64,000 bases of DNA, taken from the NCBI RefSeq assembly GCF_039543385.1, contig NZ_BAABJQ010000001.1:434001-498000 (forward strand). The letters run 5' to 3'. Each line of letters begins with the position of its first letter. The first letter of the stretch is position 1. Positions 57,401-64,000 of the stretch are shown one piece after another. The stretch comes from Rugosimonospora acidiphila (GTDB lineage: Bacteria > Actinomycetota > Actinomycetes > Mycobacteriales > Micromonosporaceae). The notes beneath the pieces are model-generated. The model was not told the DNA's origin, searched no databases, and saw only the letters and a program-made list of their open reading frames with translations. Made by a program: the position numbers and the translations under genes.

Positions 57401-57506
57401 TCGTGGCCTGTTGTCGGCCTACCACAGGGGCGTGCAACGTGGCCGCTCCGGTAGTGACGGCGGTTCGGCCAACGCTCACCGGCCCACCGATGAGGAGAGA
57501 CAGTGA
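54456..57506 (+). CDS. Conservon sensor histidine kinase (CvnA-like) with nitrate/nitrite-sensor domain
   Basis: 1016 residues from GTG at 54456 (GAAGGG eight bases upstream). Order: cytoplasmic Arg-rich start; TM1 (LALILVVPVIAIVGLAVARL); extracytoplasmic NIT-type helical domain to ~335; TM2 (VLVLITLAVAILIAFLLASS); HAMP; a kinase core with the probable phospho-acceptor in QLDHLATRMRRN (H489); N box LFDNATRFSPP; and VEDRGLGM. A ~330-residue Pro-rich tail with PMSPPPMS repeats follows. This matches CvnA proteins, which act with roadblock, DUF742 and GTPase partners in Streptomyces development and antibiotic regulation. The stop shares one base with the next ATG. Confidence 0.92.
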   Translation: MSTRTSNSRPARTQAPGVRPRRRRGLRDVRIRSKLALILVVPVIAIVGLAVARLVDSGQQAISAELVSSLTNLSNDVAETTQQLENERMLGAEFAGPDTGPGSSDYPKLYAAQLTATDAAIADYRARRGKLSGAPASINDQLNKIDAQLATLPALRQQVKQRQNVTPGLVVLRYGDIINDLVAYHGLLSQVSTNPDLTDGLRAMAAFAQAKDDASQEEAIGYATLVPQQVVRDEQYNSVVATLTGQQSELAAFELSATPEQEALVSSAITGDAVALADQAAGELTAALGSRPTTEEALNFAEAVGAKVDLMRWAETQMDADLIGNANTERTSVIRDVVIESVLVLITLAVAILIAFLLASSMARALSRLREGALGVADRDLPEAVARLRDVRDIGENSPDEIARQVRDPIQIDSRDEIGQVAQAFNVVHREAVRVAAEQAALRTSVSAMFLNLARRSQALVDRMIGELDAIERGEEDPKRLAQLFQLDHLATRMRRNDENLLVLAGADSSAPRREDALLADVVRAAQSEVELYNRIEFGTIDPDVSIAARAVNDVARLLAELFDNATRFSPPTSSVVVDARRIGDYVLVQVEDRGLGMSPEQMGSLNARLAEPPSVDVAAFRMMGLAVVGRLADRYEIKVELRPNPEGGIITGVTLPSAILILPRLRGREPVVTRPRSPLAVERGPGAPTTNPSGGWPMPQLPGLAGSGAPALTGGGVGTATLSGWAELSEARQDWTPVNQPAAPPVTAPPVTAPTVATPAVVSPSVPTTVNGNAPTTDTFEATAGTQPKPPADETAELPIFRAMEAVWFRSHGHSATGNWPAVGPQGEPVQNGGAALANSGGYAGVQQPMSPPMSPPPMSVPSMSPPPPMSPPAPSVSTPPPPMTPSAPVVPPAYVPPEPPPEQSQSPQSPSGRQYQPPAEESWRTAADDGWRAAAAAAEPAAGGTTRSGLPKRTPAAQLVPGGVDPRANAAKTRRTPDEVRGLLSAYHRGVQRGRSGSDGGSANAHRPTDEERQ

Positions 57507-57916
57507 TGACCAGGCCGGGCGCCATGCAGGACATGAGTTGGTTGATGACCAACTTCGCCGATCACGTGGCGGGAATCGCCCACGTGGTGGCGGTGTCCGC
57601 CGACGGTATTCTGCTGGCCTCCTCGCGCGGCCTGCCGGAGGACCGGGCCGATCAGCTCGCCGCGATCGCGGCCGGGGTGGTCAGCCTGACCCACGGCACG
57701 GCCCGCTACTTCAACGGCGGTTCGGTGCTGCAGACCATCGTCGAGATGGACGGTGGGTACCTCTTCTTGATGTCGATCAGCGACGGTTCGTGCCTGGCGG
57801 TCCTCGCCGGGCGTCAATGCGACGTGGGGCAGGTCGGCTATGAGATGGCTCTACTGGTGGAACGGGTCGGCCAGGCACTGGTGCCCGCCCCACGACAAAG
57901 CATTCAGGCCAGCTGA
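57506..57916 (+). CDS. Roadblock/LC7 domain protein (CvnB-like)
   Basis: 136 residues forming one roadblock/LC7 fold: LMTNFADHVAGIAHVVAVSADG, ILLASSRGLPEDRADQLAAI and VGQVGYEMALLVERVGQAL. In conservons this protein binds the small GTPase and the kinase, resembling the MglB/Ras-regulator arrangement. A GTG at 57503 is also in frame, but the ATG at 57506 lies eight bases after AGGAG. It overlaps the kinase gene by one base. Confidence 0.92.
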   Translation: MTRPGAMQDMSWLMTNFADHVAGIAHVVAVSADGILLASSRGLPEDRADQLAAIAAGVVSLTHGTARYFNGGSVLQTIVEMDGGYLFLMSISDGSCLAVLAGRQCDVGQVGYEMALLVERVGQALVPAPRQSIQAS

Positions 57917-57964
57917 GGTTCCAATCACCGTTGACGCCCCTTGCCGGGGCGCTAAAGGAAGGGG

Positions 57965-58339
57965 GTGAGGGAGGCCATGGAGAGATCCAACGAGGACCCG
58001 CGCGGGGCGTTGGTCCGGCCGTACGCGGTCACCCGTGGTCGTACCGAACCCCAGCGCGACATCGCCATCGAGGCGATTTTGTTGACCACGCAGCGCGGTC
58101 AGCAAGAAGCCCGGTTCGCCGGGCGTGACAAACAAGCAATCGCCTCCCTGTGTGACGGGCGTGCGCAGTCGCTGGCGGAGATCGCCGCGTACACGCGGCT
58201 TCCGCTCGGCGTCTCCCGGGTGCTCGTCGCCGACATGGTCGCCGACGGCCTGCTCGCCCTGCATGAGGTGGCGCAGGCACATGACGACGACCGTATGCAG
58301 CTGCTGGAAAGGGTGTTGAGTGGACTTCGGAGGCTCTGA
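57965..58339 (+). CDS. DUF742 protein (CvnC-like)
   Basis: 124 residues of the DUF742 family: LVRPYAVTRGRTEP, IEAILLTT, ASLCDGRAQSLAEIAAYTRLPLG and VLVADMVADGLL. The second half looks like a winged-helix fold. It is the third conservon component. The GTG at 57965 follows AAGGA by five bases; ATG at 57977 is an alternative. It overlaps the GTPase gene by 20 bases, so the two are co-translated. Confidence 0.92.
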   Translation: MREAMERSNEDPRGALVRPYAVTRGRTEPQRDIAIEAILLTTQRGQQEARFAGRDKQAIASLCDGRAQSLAEIAAYTRLPLGVSRVLVADMVADGLLALHEVAQAHDDDRMQLLERVLSGLRRL

Positions 58340-58928
58340 CCCCGCGCGCCGGGCGCAGTCCGCGATCCGATCGGCGAAGATCGTGATCGCGGGGGGGTTC
58401 GGCGTTGGCAAGACCACGCTCGTCGGATCGGTCTCGGAGATCACGCCGCTGACCACCGAGGCGGTGATGACCACGGCCGGTGTCGGCATCGACGATCCGT
58501 CGAAGGTGCCGGGCAAGGGAACCACCACCGTCGCCATGGACTTCGGCCGTATCACCATGGCCGAGGACCTGATCCTGTACCTGTTCGGTACGCCCGGGCA
58601 GACCCGGTTCTGGTTCATGTGGGACGAGATCATCCGGGGCGCGTTGGGGGCCGCGGTACTCGTCGACACGCGGCGGATCACCGACAGCTTCGCGCCGATC
58701 GACTTCTTCGAGAGCCGTCGGTTGCCGTACCTGGTGGCGGTGAACTGCTTCGACGGGGCGCCGCGGTACGCCGCGGACGAGGTGCGCGAGGCCCTGGCGA
58801 TCGGGCCGGACGTGCCGCTGGTGCTCTGCGACGCCCGTCAGCGTGAATCGGTGAAGTCGATCCTGATCACGGTGGTCGAGCACGCGATCGCCTCGCTTCG
58901 CGTGGAGTTGGCACGGGCGGGCCGCTAG
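58320..58928 (+). CDS. Conservon small GTPase (CvnD-like)
   Basis: A 202-residue Ras/MglA-like GTP-binding protein: P-loop GGFGVGKTT (~26-34), switch region TTAGVGIDD, G3 FGTPGQTRF and a G4-like VNCFDG. Conservon GTPases of this family lack the canonical NKxD and use this NxF-D variant. It completes the kinase-roadblock-DUF742-GTPase cassette. GAAAGG precedes the GTG inside cvnC. A strong stem-loop follows and also faces the convergent HemD-like gene. Confidence 0.93.
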   Translation: MDFGGSDPARRAQSAIRSAKIVIAGGFGVGKTTLVGSVSEITPLTTEAVMTTAGVGIDDPSKVPGKGTTTVAMDFGRITMAEDLILYLFGTPGQTRFWFMWDEIIRGALGAAVLVDTRRITDSFAPIDFFESRRLPYLVAVNCFDGAPRYAADEVREALAIGPDVPLVLCDARQRESVKSILITVVEHAIASLRVELARAGR

Positions 58929-58981
58929 GGCCCGTCCTGCCGGCCGGCGGCGACCCCAACCGCCGCTCCGGCCGGTCCTCG

Positions 58982-59013
58982 AACGCCTGGATACGAACCG
59001 GTATCCAGGCGTT
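58982..59013. terminator. Bidirectional terminator
   Basis: AACGCCTGGATAC and GTATCCAGGCGTT pair perfectly (13 bp) around GAACCG, between the convergent GTPase and HemD-like genes. It could stop both transcripts. Confidence 0.75.
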
Positions 59014-59051
59014 TCGTGATCTCCAGGGACCCCGACCGCGCGGGGCGGCCC

Positions 59052-60404
59052 TCAGTCGACGCGGAGCCGGTACCCGCGTTTGATCACCGTCTGTACGAAC
59101 GTCGAGCCACCGAGTGCGGCACGCAGCCGGGCCACCGCCATCTCGACGGCATGCTCGTCCGCTCCTCTCGGCAGCGAGGTGAGCAGCGCGGCCCGGGACA
59201 GCACCCGGCCCGGCGTGGCGGCGAGCGCGCGCAGCACCGCCATCGGGGCGGGAGCCAACGGTCGCAGGGCTCCGTCGACCATCGCGGCGTGCCCGCGCAG
59301 GACCAACTCCCGCCCGGCCACCCGGATCGTCGGGGCCCGCCCGGGCAGTTCCCGGACGAGCGCGCCGACCAGCCCGGTCAGCCGGGCCCGTCCCGGCGTC
59401 ACGACCGGTACGCCGCGACGGGTCAGCGGTACCGCGTCGACCGGCCCGAGGCAGGCGGCCACCACGTCGGTGGCCAGCGCGGCGAGGAGCGCGTCGGTGT
59501 CCGTACCGGCCAGTCGTAGCAGCGCGCCCACGGCCGGTGCGGAGGTGAACGCGATCGCGTCCACGAGCCGGCTCAGGCCGAGGTCGACCAGGCGGCGCAG
59601 CGGGGTCGGGTCGGCCGGCGGAACCCAGCGGTGCAGCGGAACCTCGATGACCTCCGCACCCGCCTCGATCAGAGCCGCGCACAGCTCCGGCAGGGGTTCG
59701 CCGTGCAGCTGTACGGCGACCCGGGCGCCCGCGACGCCGCGCCGTGGCAGCCCCATCAGCGGGTCGTCGCCGCGCCGTGGCGGCCGCATCAGCGGGTCGT
59801 GGCCGCGTCGAGGCAGCCCGGCCAGCGGGTCGTCGTCCCACCCGTCGCCCGGGGCCCGGCCGACCGCCGGCTCCGGGCCGTCGGCGACCAGGCACGCGGG
59901 GCCGAGGGCGGCCCGCAGCCCCTCGCCCAGCCCCCAGCCCTCGGCGGCCCGCAACCACCCACGCAGCCCGAGCCCGGTACGGACGATCACGACATCGGGC
60001 GGCCTCTTCACCAGGGACATCGTGGTGGCGCGCAGTTCCTGGTCCTCGGCCAGCGGCACGATGCGCAGGGCGGGCGCCAGCACCACCCGGGCACCGTGGC
60101 GCTCCAGCATCGCGGCCAGCCCGTCGCGACAGCGGTCGGCCGCGACGGCGACGGTGAACCCGGACAGCGGCTCGGGCGTGCTCGTTCCCCGGCCCTCCGG
60201 CGCCGTGACGCGGGGCGCTGCCGTGACGCGGGGCGCTGCCGTGACGCCCTCCGGCGCTGCCATGGCGCCCTCCAGCGCTGCCGTGGCGCCCGCTGGCGGT
60301 GGCGCTGGCGTGGCGTGGGCCGGCGCCGGTGCGCCAGGTGTGGCGGCGTCCCGGGGGCCGGTTGCCTGGTCGTCCGGGGGCGTCGCCGGTTCCATGGGTG
60401 TCAC
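59052..60404 (-). CDS. Uroporphyrinogen-III synthase-like protein fused to an OmpR-type winged helix
   Basis: ~450 residues. A low-complexity start (~85) contains 6-residue repeats. A HemD-like fold follows: FTVAVAADRCRDGLAAMLERHGA, then GARVAVQLHGEPLPELCAAL, and DAIAFTSAPAVGALLRLAG, the site typical of HemD. From ~365 a Trans_Reg_C domain begins (PAPMAVLRALAATPGRVLSRAALLTSL ... VIKRGYRLRVD). Similar fusions (Mtb Rv0260c) are called HemD/response-regulator-like; they may be regulators rather than the heme enzyme. Three 11-residue repeats interrupt the region between the two HemD halves. GTG at 60404 or ATG at 60395 may start it. No hem genes are nearby. Confidence 0.85.
   Translation of the reverse strand: MTPMEPATPPDDQATGPRDAATPGAPAPAHATPAPPPAGATAALEGAMAAPEGVTAAPRVTAAPRVTAPEGRGTSTPEPLSGFTVAVAADRCRDGLAAMLERHGARVVLAPALRIVPLAEDQELRATTMSLVKRPPDVVIVRTGLGLRGWLRAAEGWGLGEGLRAALGPACLVADGPEPAVGRAPGDGWDDDPLAGLPRRGHDPLMRPPRRGDDPLMGLPRRGVAGARVAVQLHGEPLPELCAALIEAGAEVIEVPLHRWVPPADPTPLRRLVDLGLSRLVDAIAFTSAPAVGALLRLAGTDTDALLAALATDVVAACLGPVDAVPLTRRGVPVVTPGRARLTGLVGALVRELPGRAPTIRVAGRELVLRGHAAMVDGALRPLAPAPMAVLRALAATPGRVLSRAALLTSLPRGADEHAVEMAVARLRAALGGSTFVQTVIKRGYRLRVD
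59737..59835 (-). repeat. Three 33-bp tandem repeats inside the HemD-like gene
   Basis: Units at 59737-59769, 59770-59802 and 59803-59835 encode the 11-residue DDPLxGLPRRG-like motif between the two halves of the HemD fold. Confidence 0.8.
60202..60279 (-). repeat. 18/21-bp tandem repeats in the N-terminal coding region
   Basis: Units of 18 bp at 60202 and 60220 are identical. 21-bp relatives follow at 60238 and 60259. They encode VTAAPR and related Ala/Pro/Glu motifs. Confidence 0.75.
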
Positions 60405-61280
60405 GGTGCCGTCCGGCCGTTTCGGCGACGCTTCTCGATTGTTTCCGACCTGCTAAGACCGGTTCACCCCATTGGCCGGGGTGGCGCATCGGGTTGGCCG
60501 GGGTGGCCCATCGGCGGACCGGCGGCGCGTCGAGACCAGCCGGGGCTCGGCCTGCTCAGGCGCGATCGAGGCGGACCGTCATCACCGGGGTGGATGCGAC
60601 GGCGAAGGGTGGGAGGGCGCAGGGTGGGAGGAGCTGCGGCGCGCCGGGGCGGTCGTCCATGGGGCCCGACCGGCGCCATCCTTGGCGTCGATCCGCTCCC
60701 AGGCCACGCCTGCGCATTCGGTCGGTCCCCCCGCCGGGGCGCGCCGCAACTCCTCCGGTACGGCGGCCGGTTCGACGTCGGAACCGGTGCCGCACCTCAG
60801 CCGAGTGGCCAACTCGGCGATCACCCCCGGGTCCGTCCCAAGCCCCAGGGGTGGCTGTGCGGGGGCCCCTGCGAAGGGTTGGGGCCCCCGGGTCGGTGGC
60901 GTGGTCGATGGGTTCGACCGTCGCGTTGTGGCCGTGCCCGCGCGGCGGCGACGCGGCGTACCGCGCGGTGCGGTACGGGGGTCGGATCGCGGCGGGCATG
61001 AGGTAAGAGTGCCGGCGCTCGATTTCCTCGCGGCTTCTCCGGTGTTTCCGGACCGCTAAGTCCCGGTGACGCGGCCGCTCGGCGGGGGCAAATGGGATCA
61101 AAAAGGGAGGCCCGGCCGGGGTCCGGCCGCGGCGCGAGCGAGCGTCCAATCGCCTTTTCGGGGCGCTGAGCAGGGGCGATCCCCGAGTTTGACCCTGTTG
61201 CCGGGCACCGGGTATCGTTGCCTGCTGTTGTGCGATTGTTCAGGCGTTTCCGCGTGCGGGCACGCTCTATCCTTGCGCTT
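60405..61280. other. Gene-poor region between the HemD-like gene and rplM
   Basis: No coding sequence is supported. The open frames on both strands overlap and are Arg/Gly/Pro-rich. A ~22-bp unit beginning TTGGCCGGGGTGG is repeated directly near 60472-60515. No RNA gene was recognised. Confidence 0.45.
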
Positions 61281-61286
61281 TACACT
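61281..61286 (+). promoter_or_regulatory. Candidate -10 box of rplM-rpsI
   Basis: TACACT preceded by CTT and followed by CGCGCGA lies 107 nt before rplM. No clear -35 box is seen. The same hexamer is the rpoB and tRNA-Trp -10. Confidence 0.35.
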
Positions 61287-61392
61287 CGCGCGATCGCACA
61301 AACACCGAAACGTCGGCCGAGAGATCGGCTGGTCGAACCTGTGGCGCATACCGCCGCCGGGGCGGGCCGGCCATATGAGGACAGGTAGACCT

Positions 61393-61836
61393 GTGGGTAC
61401 GTACAGCCCCAAGCCGGGTGAGATCGAGCGTCGCTGGCACGTGATCGATGCCTCCGATGTCGTGCTGGGCCGCCTGGCGACCCACGCCGCGACACTGCTG
61501 CGCGGAAAGCACAAGCCGACCTTCGCGCCGCACGTGGACACTGGCGACTTCGTCATCGTGATCAACGCCGGCAGGGTCGCGCTGACCGGTAACAAGCGCC
61601 AGACCAAGGTTGCCTACCGGCACTCCGGTTACCCGGGCGGTCTCAAGGCCGTCGGCTACGAGGAGCTGCTGACCAAGCGCCCAGAGCGGGCCATCGAGCT
61701 GGCCGTCAAGGGCATGCTGCCGCACAACCGGCTGGGTCGGCAGCTGATCAAGAAGCTGAAGGTGTACGCCGGTGCCGAGCACCCGCACGCCGCCCAGCAG
61801 CCGCAGCCATTCGAGATCAAGCAGGTCGCCCAGTGA
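61393..61836 (+). CDS. rplM: 50S ribosomal protein L13
   Basis: A 147-residue L13, an early 50S assembly protein. GTYSPKPGEIERRWHVIDAS, VVLGRLATHAATLLRGKHK, VINAGRVALTGNKR and GMLPHNRLGRQLIKKLKVY are typical. The open frame extends to 61066, but the GTG at 61393 after GAGGACAGG gives the family start. The stop overlaps a GTG of the rpsI frame (GTGA). Confidence 0.96.
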   Translation: MGTYSPKPGEIERRWHVIDASDVVLGRLATHAATLLRGKHKPTFAPHVDTGDFVIVINAGRVALTGNKRQTKVAYRHSGYPGGLKAVGYEELLTKRPERAIELAVKGMLPHNRLGRQLIKKLKVYAGAEHPHAAQQPQPFEIKQVAQ

Positions 61837-61871
61837 GCGAGCAGGCCGTGGGTGCCGACGAGGAAAGCGTG

Positions 61872-62345
61872 ATGACCGACACCAACAGCTCCGTCGAGGC
61901 CGTGCCGGCCGCGACCGCCACCGCGACCAAGGCGCAGCCGACCGACGGCGTGCGCCGGGAACGCCCGATCCAGACCGTGGGTCGCCGCAAGGAGGCGATC
62001 GTCCGGGTTCGGATCGTCCCCGGTACCGGTGAGTTCACCCTCAACCGCAGGGCCATCGAGAACTACTTCCCGAGCAAGGTTCACCAGCAGCTGGTCCGTG
62101 AGCCGCTGGCGATCACCGAGCGGCTCGAGAGCCTGGACGTCTTCGCCAACCTGCGGGGCGGCGGGATCACCGGCCAGGCCGGTGCACTCCGGCTGGCCAT
62201 CGCCCGGGCCCTGTGCGACCTGGACCCCGATCTGCGTCCGGCGCTGAAGAAGGCCGGGTTCCTGACGCGTGACGCCCGCGTTACCGAAAGTAAGAAGTAT
62301 GGTCTGAAGAAGGCGCGTAAGGCCCCGCAGTACTCCAAGCGCTGA
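61872..62345 (+). CDS. rpsI: 30S ribosomal protein S9
   Basis: S9 reaches the P-site tRNA with its C-terminal tail, here KKARKAPQYSKR ending in the invariant SKR. The core includes VGRRKEAIVRVRIVPGTGEF, NYFPSKVHQQLVREPL and RGGGITGQAGALRLAIARAL. The ATG at 61872 with GAGGAAAG just upstream gives 157 residues, including a ~25-residue Ala/Thr-rich N-terminal tail. An in-frame GTG at 61833 overlaps the rplM stop and would add 13 residues; it cannot be excluded. Confidence 0.95.
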   Translation: MTDTNSSVEAVPAATATATKAQPTDGVRRERPIQTVGRRKEAIVRVRIVPGTGEFTLNRRAIENYFPSKVHQQLVREPLAITERLESLDVFANLRGGGITGQAGALRLAIARALCDLDPDLRPALKKAGFLTRDARVTESKKYGLKKARKAPQYSKR

Positions 62346-62369
62346 CCTCTTTGTTTGCCCGAACTCCGG

Positions 62370-62420
62370 CCGGGCACGCTGCCTCTCATGGGAGGCAGCG
62401 TGCCCGGTTCTTTCTTTTCA
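62370..62420 (+). terminator. Intrinsic terminator of rplM-rpsI with T-rich tail
   Basis: A perfect 16-bp stem (CCGGGCACGCTGCCTC, 62370-62385; partner 62392-62407) is followed by TTCTTTCTTTTCAGG. It is the most canonical intrinsic terminator in the window and ends just before the glmM ribosome-binding site. Confidence 0.85.
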
Positions 62421-62433
62421 GGAGGTAACCCAG

Positions 62434-63774
62434 ATGGGTCGGCTTTTTGGTACCGACGGCGTACGTGGCCGGGCGAACGCGGATCTCACGCCCGAGCTAG
62501 CGCTGTCCCTCGCCGTCTCGGCGGCGCACACCCTTGCCGAACGAGATCGCAGCCACCCGCCCGTGGCGATGGTCGGTCGCGACCCCCGGGCCAGCGGGGA
62601 GATGCTGGAGGCCGCCGTGGTGGCCGGGCTGGCCAGCGCGGGTGCGACCGTGATCCGGCTCGGGGTGCTGCCCACGCCGGGCGTGGCGTACCTGGTCAGC
62701 GACGCGCGCGCGGACCTGGGCGTGATGATTTCGGCCTCGCACAACCCGATGCCGGACAACGGGATCAAGCTGTTCGCCGCGGGCGGGCACAAGCTGCCCG
62801 ACGACATCGAGGACGCGATCGAGGCCGGGCTGGGTGCGCCCTTCGACCGGCCGACCGGCGCGCGGGTGGGTCGGGTGCACGATCTGATCGATGGCGTTGA
62901 GCACTACGTGAACCACCTGGTCGACAGCGTGCCGCACCGGCTCGACGGCTTGACCGTGGTGGTGGACTGCGCCAACGGGGCGGCGTCGGACGTGGCGCCG
63001 GCCGCGTACGAGCGGGCCGGTGCCCGGGTGATCGCGATCCACGCGGAGCCCGATGGGCTCAACATCAACGACGGCTGCGGTTCCACGCACCTGTCGGCGG
63101 TCCGGGCGGCGGTCCTGGAACACGGCGCCGACCTGGGCATCGCGCACGACGGTGACGCGGACCGGTGCCTCGCGGTCACGTCGACCGGCGAGGAGATCGA
63201 CGGCGATCAGATCATGGCGATCCTGGCACTGGCCATGCAGGAGGCCGGCACGCTCACCAACGACACGCTGGTGGCGACCGTGATGAGCAACCTGGGCCTG
63301 CGGCTGGCGATGTCCGCGGCCGGGGTGCGGCTGGTCGAGACCAAGGTCGGCGACCGGTACGTGCTGGAGGCGCTGCGCAGCGGCCGGTTCACGCTGGGCG
63401 GCGAGCAGAGCGGGCACGTGGTCATGCCGGACCACGCCACGACCGGTGACGGCATCCTCACCGGCCTGCACCTGATGGCGCGGGTGGCGTCGACCGGAAA
63501 GACGCTGGCCGAGCTGGCGGCGGTGGTGACCAAGCTGCCGCAGGTGCTGATCAACGTGCCGGTCGCCGACCGGTCGTCCGCCGCCTCGGCGCCGGACGTC
63601 GAGGCGGCGGTGGCCACCGCTACTTCGGAATTGGGCGAGGAGGGACGGGTACTGCTCCGCCCCTCGGGTACCGAACAGTTGGTACGCGTGATGGTCGAGG
63701 CTCCGACCGAGGACGTGGCGGGTGCGGTCGCCGAGCGCATCGCGACCGTGGTGCGGGCCGCCAGCCCCGCCTGA
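62434..63774 (+). CDS. glmM: Phosphoglucosamine mutase
   Basis: A 446-residue enzyme converting glucosamine-6-phosphate to glucosamine-1-phosphate for peptidoglycan precursors. The phospho-serine loop is ISASHNPMPDNGIK (~101), the metal site is HDGDADRCLAV (~237), the sugar-binding loop is GGEQSGHVV (~323), and the phosphate-binding loop is RPSGTEQLVRVM near the C-terminus. The start follows AGGAGG by eight bases. glmS begins 178 nt downstream, so the first two enzymes of UDP-GlcNAc synthesis are adjacent. Confidence 0.97.
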   Translation: MGRLFGTDGVRGRANADLTPELALSLAVSAAHTLAERDRSHPPVAMVGRDPRASGEMLEAAVVAGLASAGATVIRLGVLPTPGVAYLVSDARADLGVMISASHNPMPDNGIKLFAAGGHKLPDDIEDAIEAGLGAPFDRPTGARVGRVHDLIDGVEHYVNHLVDSVPHRLDGLTVVVDCANGAASDVAPAAYERAGARVIAIHAEPDGLNINDGCGSTHLSAVRAAVLEHGADLGIAHDGDADRCLAVTSTGEEIDGDQIMAILALAMQEAGTLTNDTLVATVMSNLGLRLAMSAAGVRLVETKVGDRYVLEALRSGRFTLGGEQSGHVVMPDHATTGDGILTGLHLMARVASTGKTLAELAAVVTKLPQVLINVPVADRSSAASAPDVEAAVATATSELGEEGRVLLRPSGTEQLVRVMVEAPTEDVAGAVAERIATVVRAASPA

Positions 63775-63785
63775 GCAGACCCTGC

Positions 63786-63814
63786 GCTCCGGGGCGGTTC
63801 CGCCGCCCCGGAGC
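63786..63814 (+). terminator. Terminator after glmM
   Basis: GCTCCGGGGCGG pairs perfectly with CCGCCCCGGAGC around TTCCG, 11 nt beyond the stop codon. Confidence 0.65.
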
Positions 63815-63939
63815 CGCCGCGCCGCGTCGCCCTACTACGGGGCAATTTGTCGCTATAACGCGCCATCTGAACGCATTGACGCGCAAAGCCTCTGAGCGAA
63901 TGTCGGGTCTTTGCGCACAGCAGCTGCGCGAAACTCTGG

Positions 63940-63952
63940 TAGGGTCAAATGA
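63940..63952 (+). promoter_or_regulatory. Candidate -10 box for a leaderless glmS mRNA
   Basis: TAGGGT (63940-63945) ends seven bases before the GTG at 63953. The overlapping AGGG could instead be a weak Shine-Dalgarno sequence. A GCGCA/TGCGC inverted repeat lies just upstream (63913-63929). Confidence 0.35.
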
Positions 63953-64000
63953 GTGTGCGGCATCGTGGGATATACGGGCGCCCGCGCGGCGCTAGGCATC
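63953..64000 (+). CDS. glmS: Glutamine-fructose-6-phosphate aminotransferase, N-terminus only (3' end outside window)
   Basis: GTG followed by TGC gives the invariant MCGIVGYTGARAALGI start. After Met removal, the Cys is the nucleophile of the glutamine amidotransferase domain. GlmS makes glucosamine-6-phosphate, the substrate of GlmM, encoded immediately upstream. Only 16 codons are inside the window. Start certainty is high because the catalytic Cys must be residue 2. Confidence 0.9.
   Translation, partial: MCGIVGYTGARAALGI

Overview
The window is a high-GC actinobacterial chromosome segment. Gene order, Cys-rich (zinc-binding) ribosomal proteins, GTG and TTG starts, a conservon and a HadA/HadB-like pair beside rpmG and tRNA-Trp suggest a filamentous actinomycete, probably Micromonosporaceae. 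The family assignment is inference; nothing in the window proves it. Most of the segment is the main translation and transcription superlocus on the + strand.

Layout. 1-3.2 kb: the 3' end of a GGDEF-EAL gene, tRNA-Thr, tRNA-Met, rpmG, a 19-20 bp tandem repeat block, two hot-dog (HadA/HadB-like) genes and tRNA-Trp. 3.3-9 kb: secE-nusG, rplK-rplA, an inserted ABC ATPase/membrane protein pair, then rplJ-rplL with an attenuator-like leader. 9-17.5 kb: a gene-free stretch with the rpoB promoter, then rpoB-rpoC. 17.6-18.7 kb: two small membrane proteins. 18.8-23.5 kb: the str operon (rpsL-rpsG-fusA-tuf) behind a near-consensus promoter. 23.6-33.6 kb: the contiguous S10 and spc operons (rpsJ to rplO). 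33.8-37 kb: secY, adk, map. 37.1-37.9 kb: a DUF1707 protein. 37.9-42.8 kb: infA, rpmJ, rpsM, rpsK, rpsD, rpoA, rplQ, truA.

42.8-54 kb is more accessory: a minus-strand membrane-anchored protein, an RsmC-like methyltransferase, an ABC-F-like ATPase, a TPP riboswitch with thiC, a 1001-residue minus-strand membrane protein with a long low-complexity tail, an orphan SsuB/TauB-type ABC ATPase coupled to a tiny CGWC-containing ORF, and a LivJ-type lipoprotein. 54.4-58.9 kb is a complete conservon (sensor kinase, roadblock, DUF742, GTPase). 59-60.4 kb is a minus-strand HemD-like/winged-helix fusion. 61.4-64 kb: rplM-rpsI, glmM and the first 16 codons of glmS.

The genes supply ribosomal proteins, elongation factors, the RNA polymerase core, the Sec channel, N-terminal Met removal and nucleotide balance. 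Promoters of several of these units share a TACTCT or TACACT -10 box. The str and S10 leaders share an almost identical 25-nt element (18997-19021 and 23682-23706). This element and the thiC leader (riboswitch, terminator, and an in-frame ORF ending on the thiC start codon) are the two most interesting regulatory observations.
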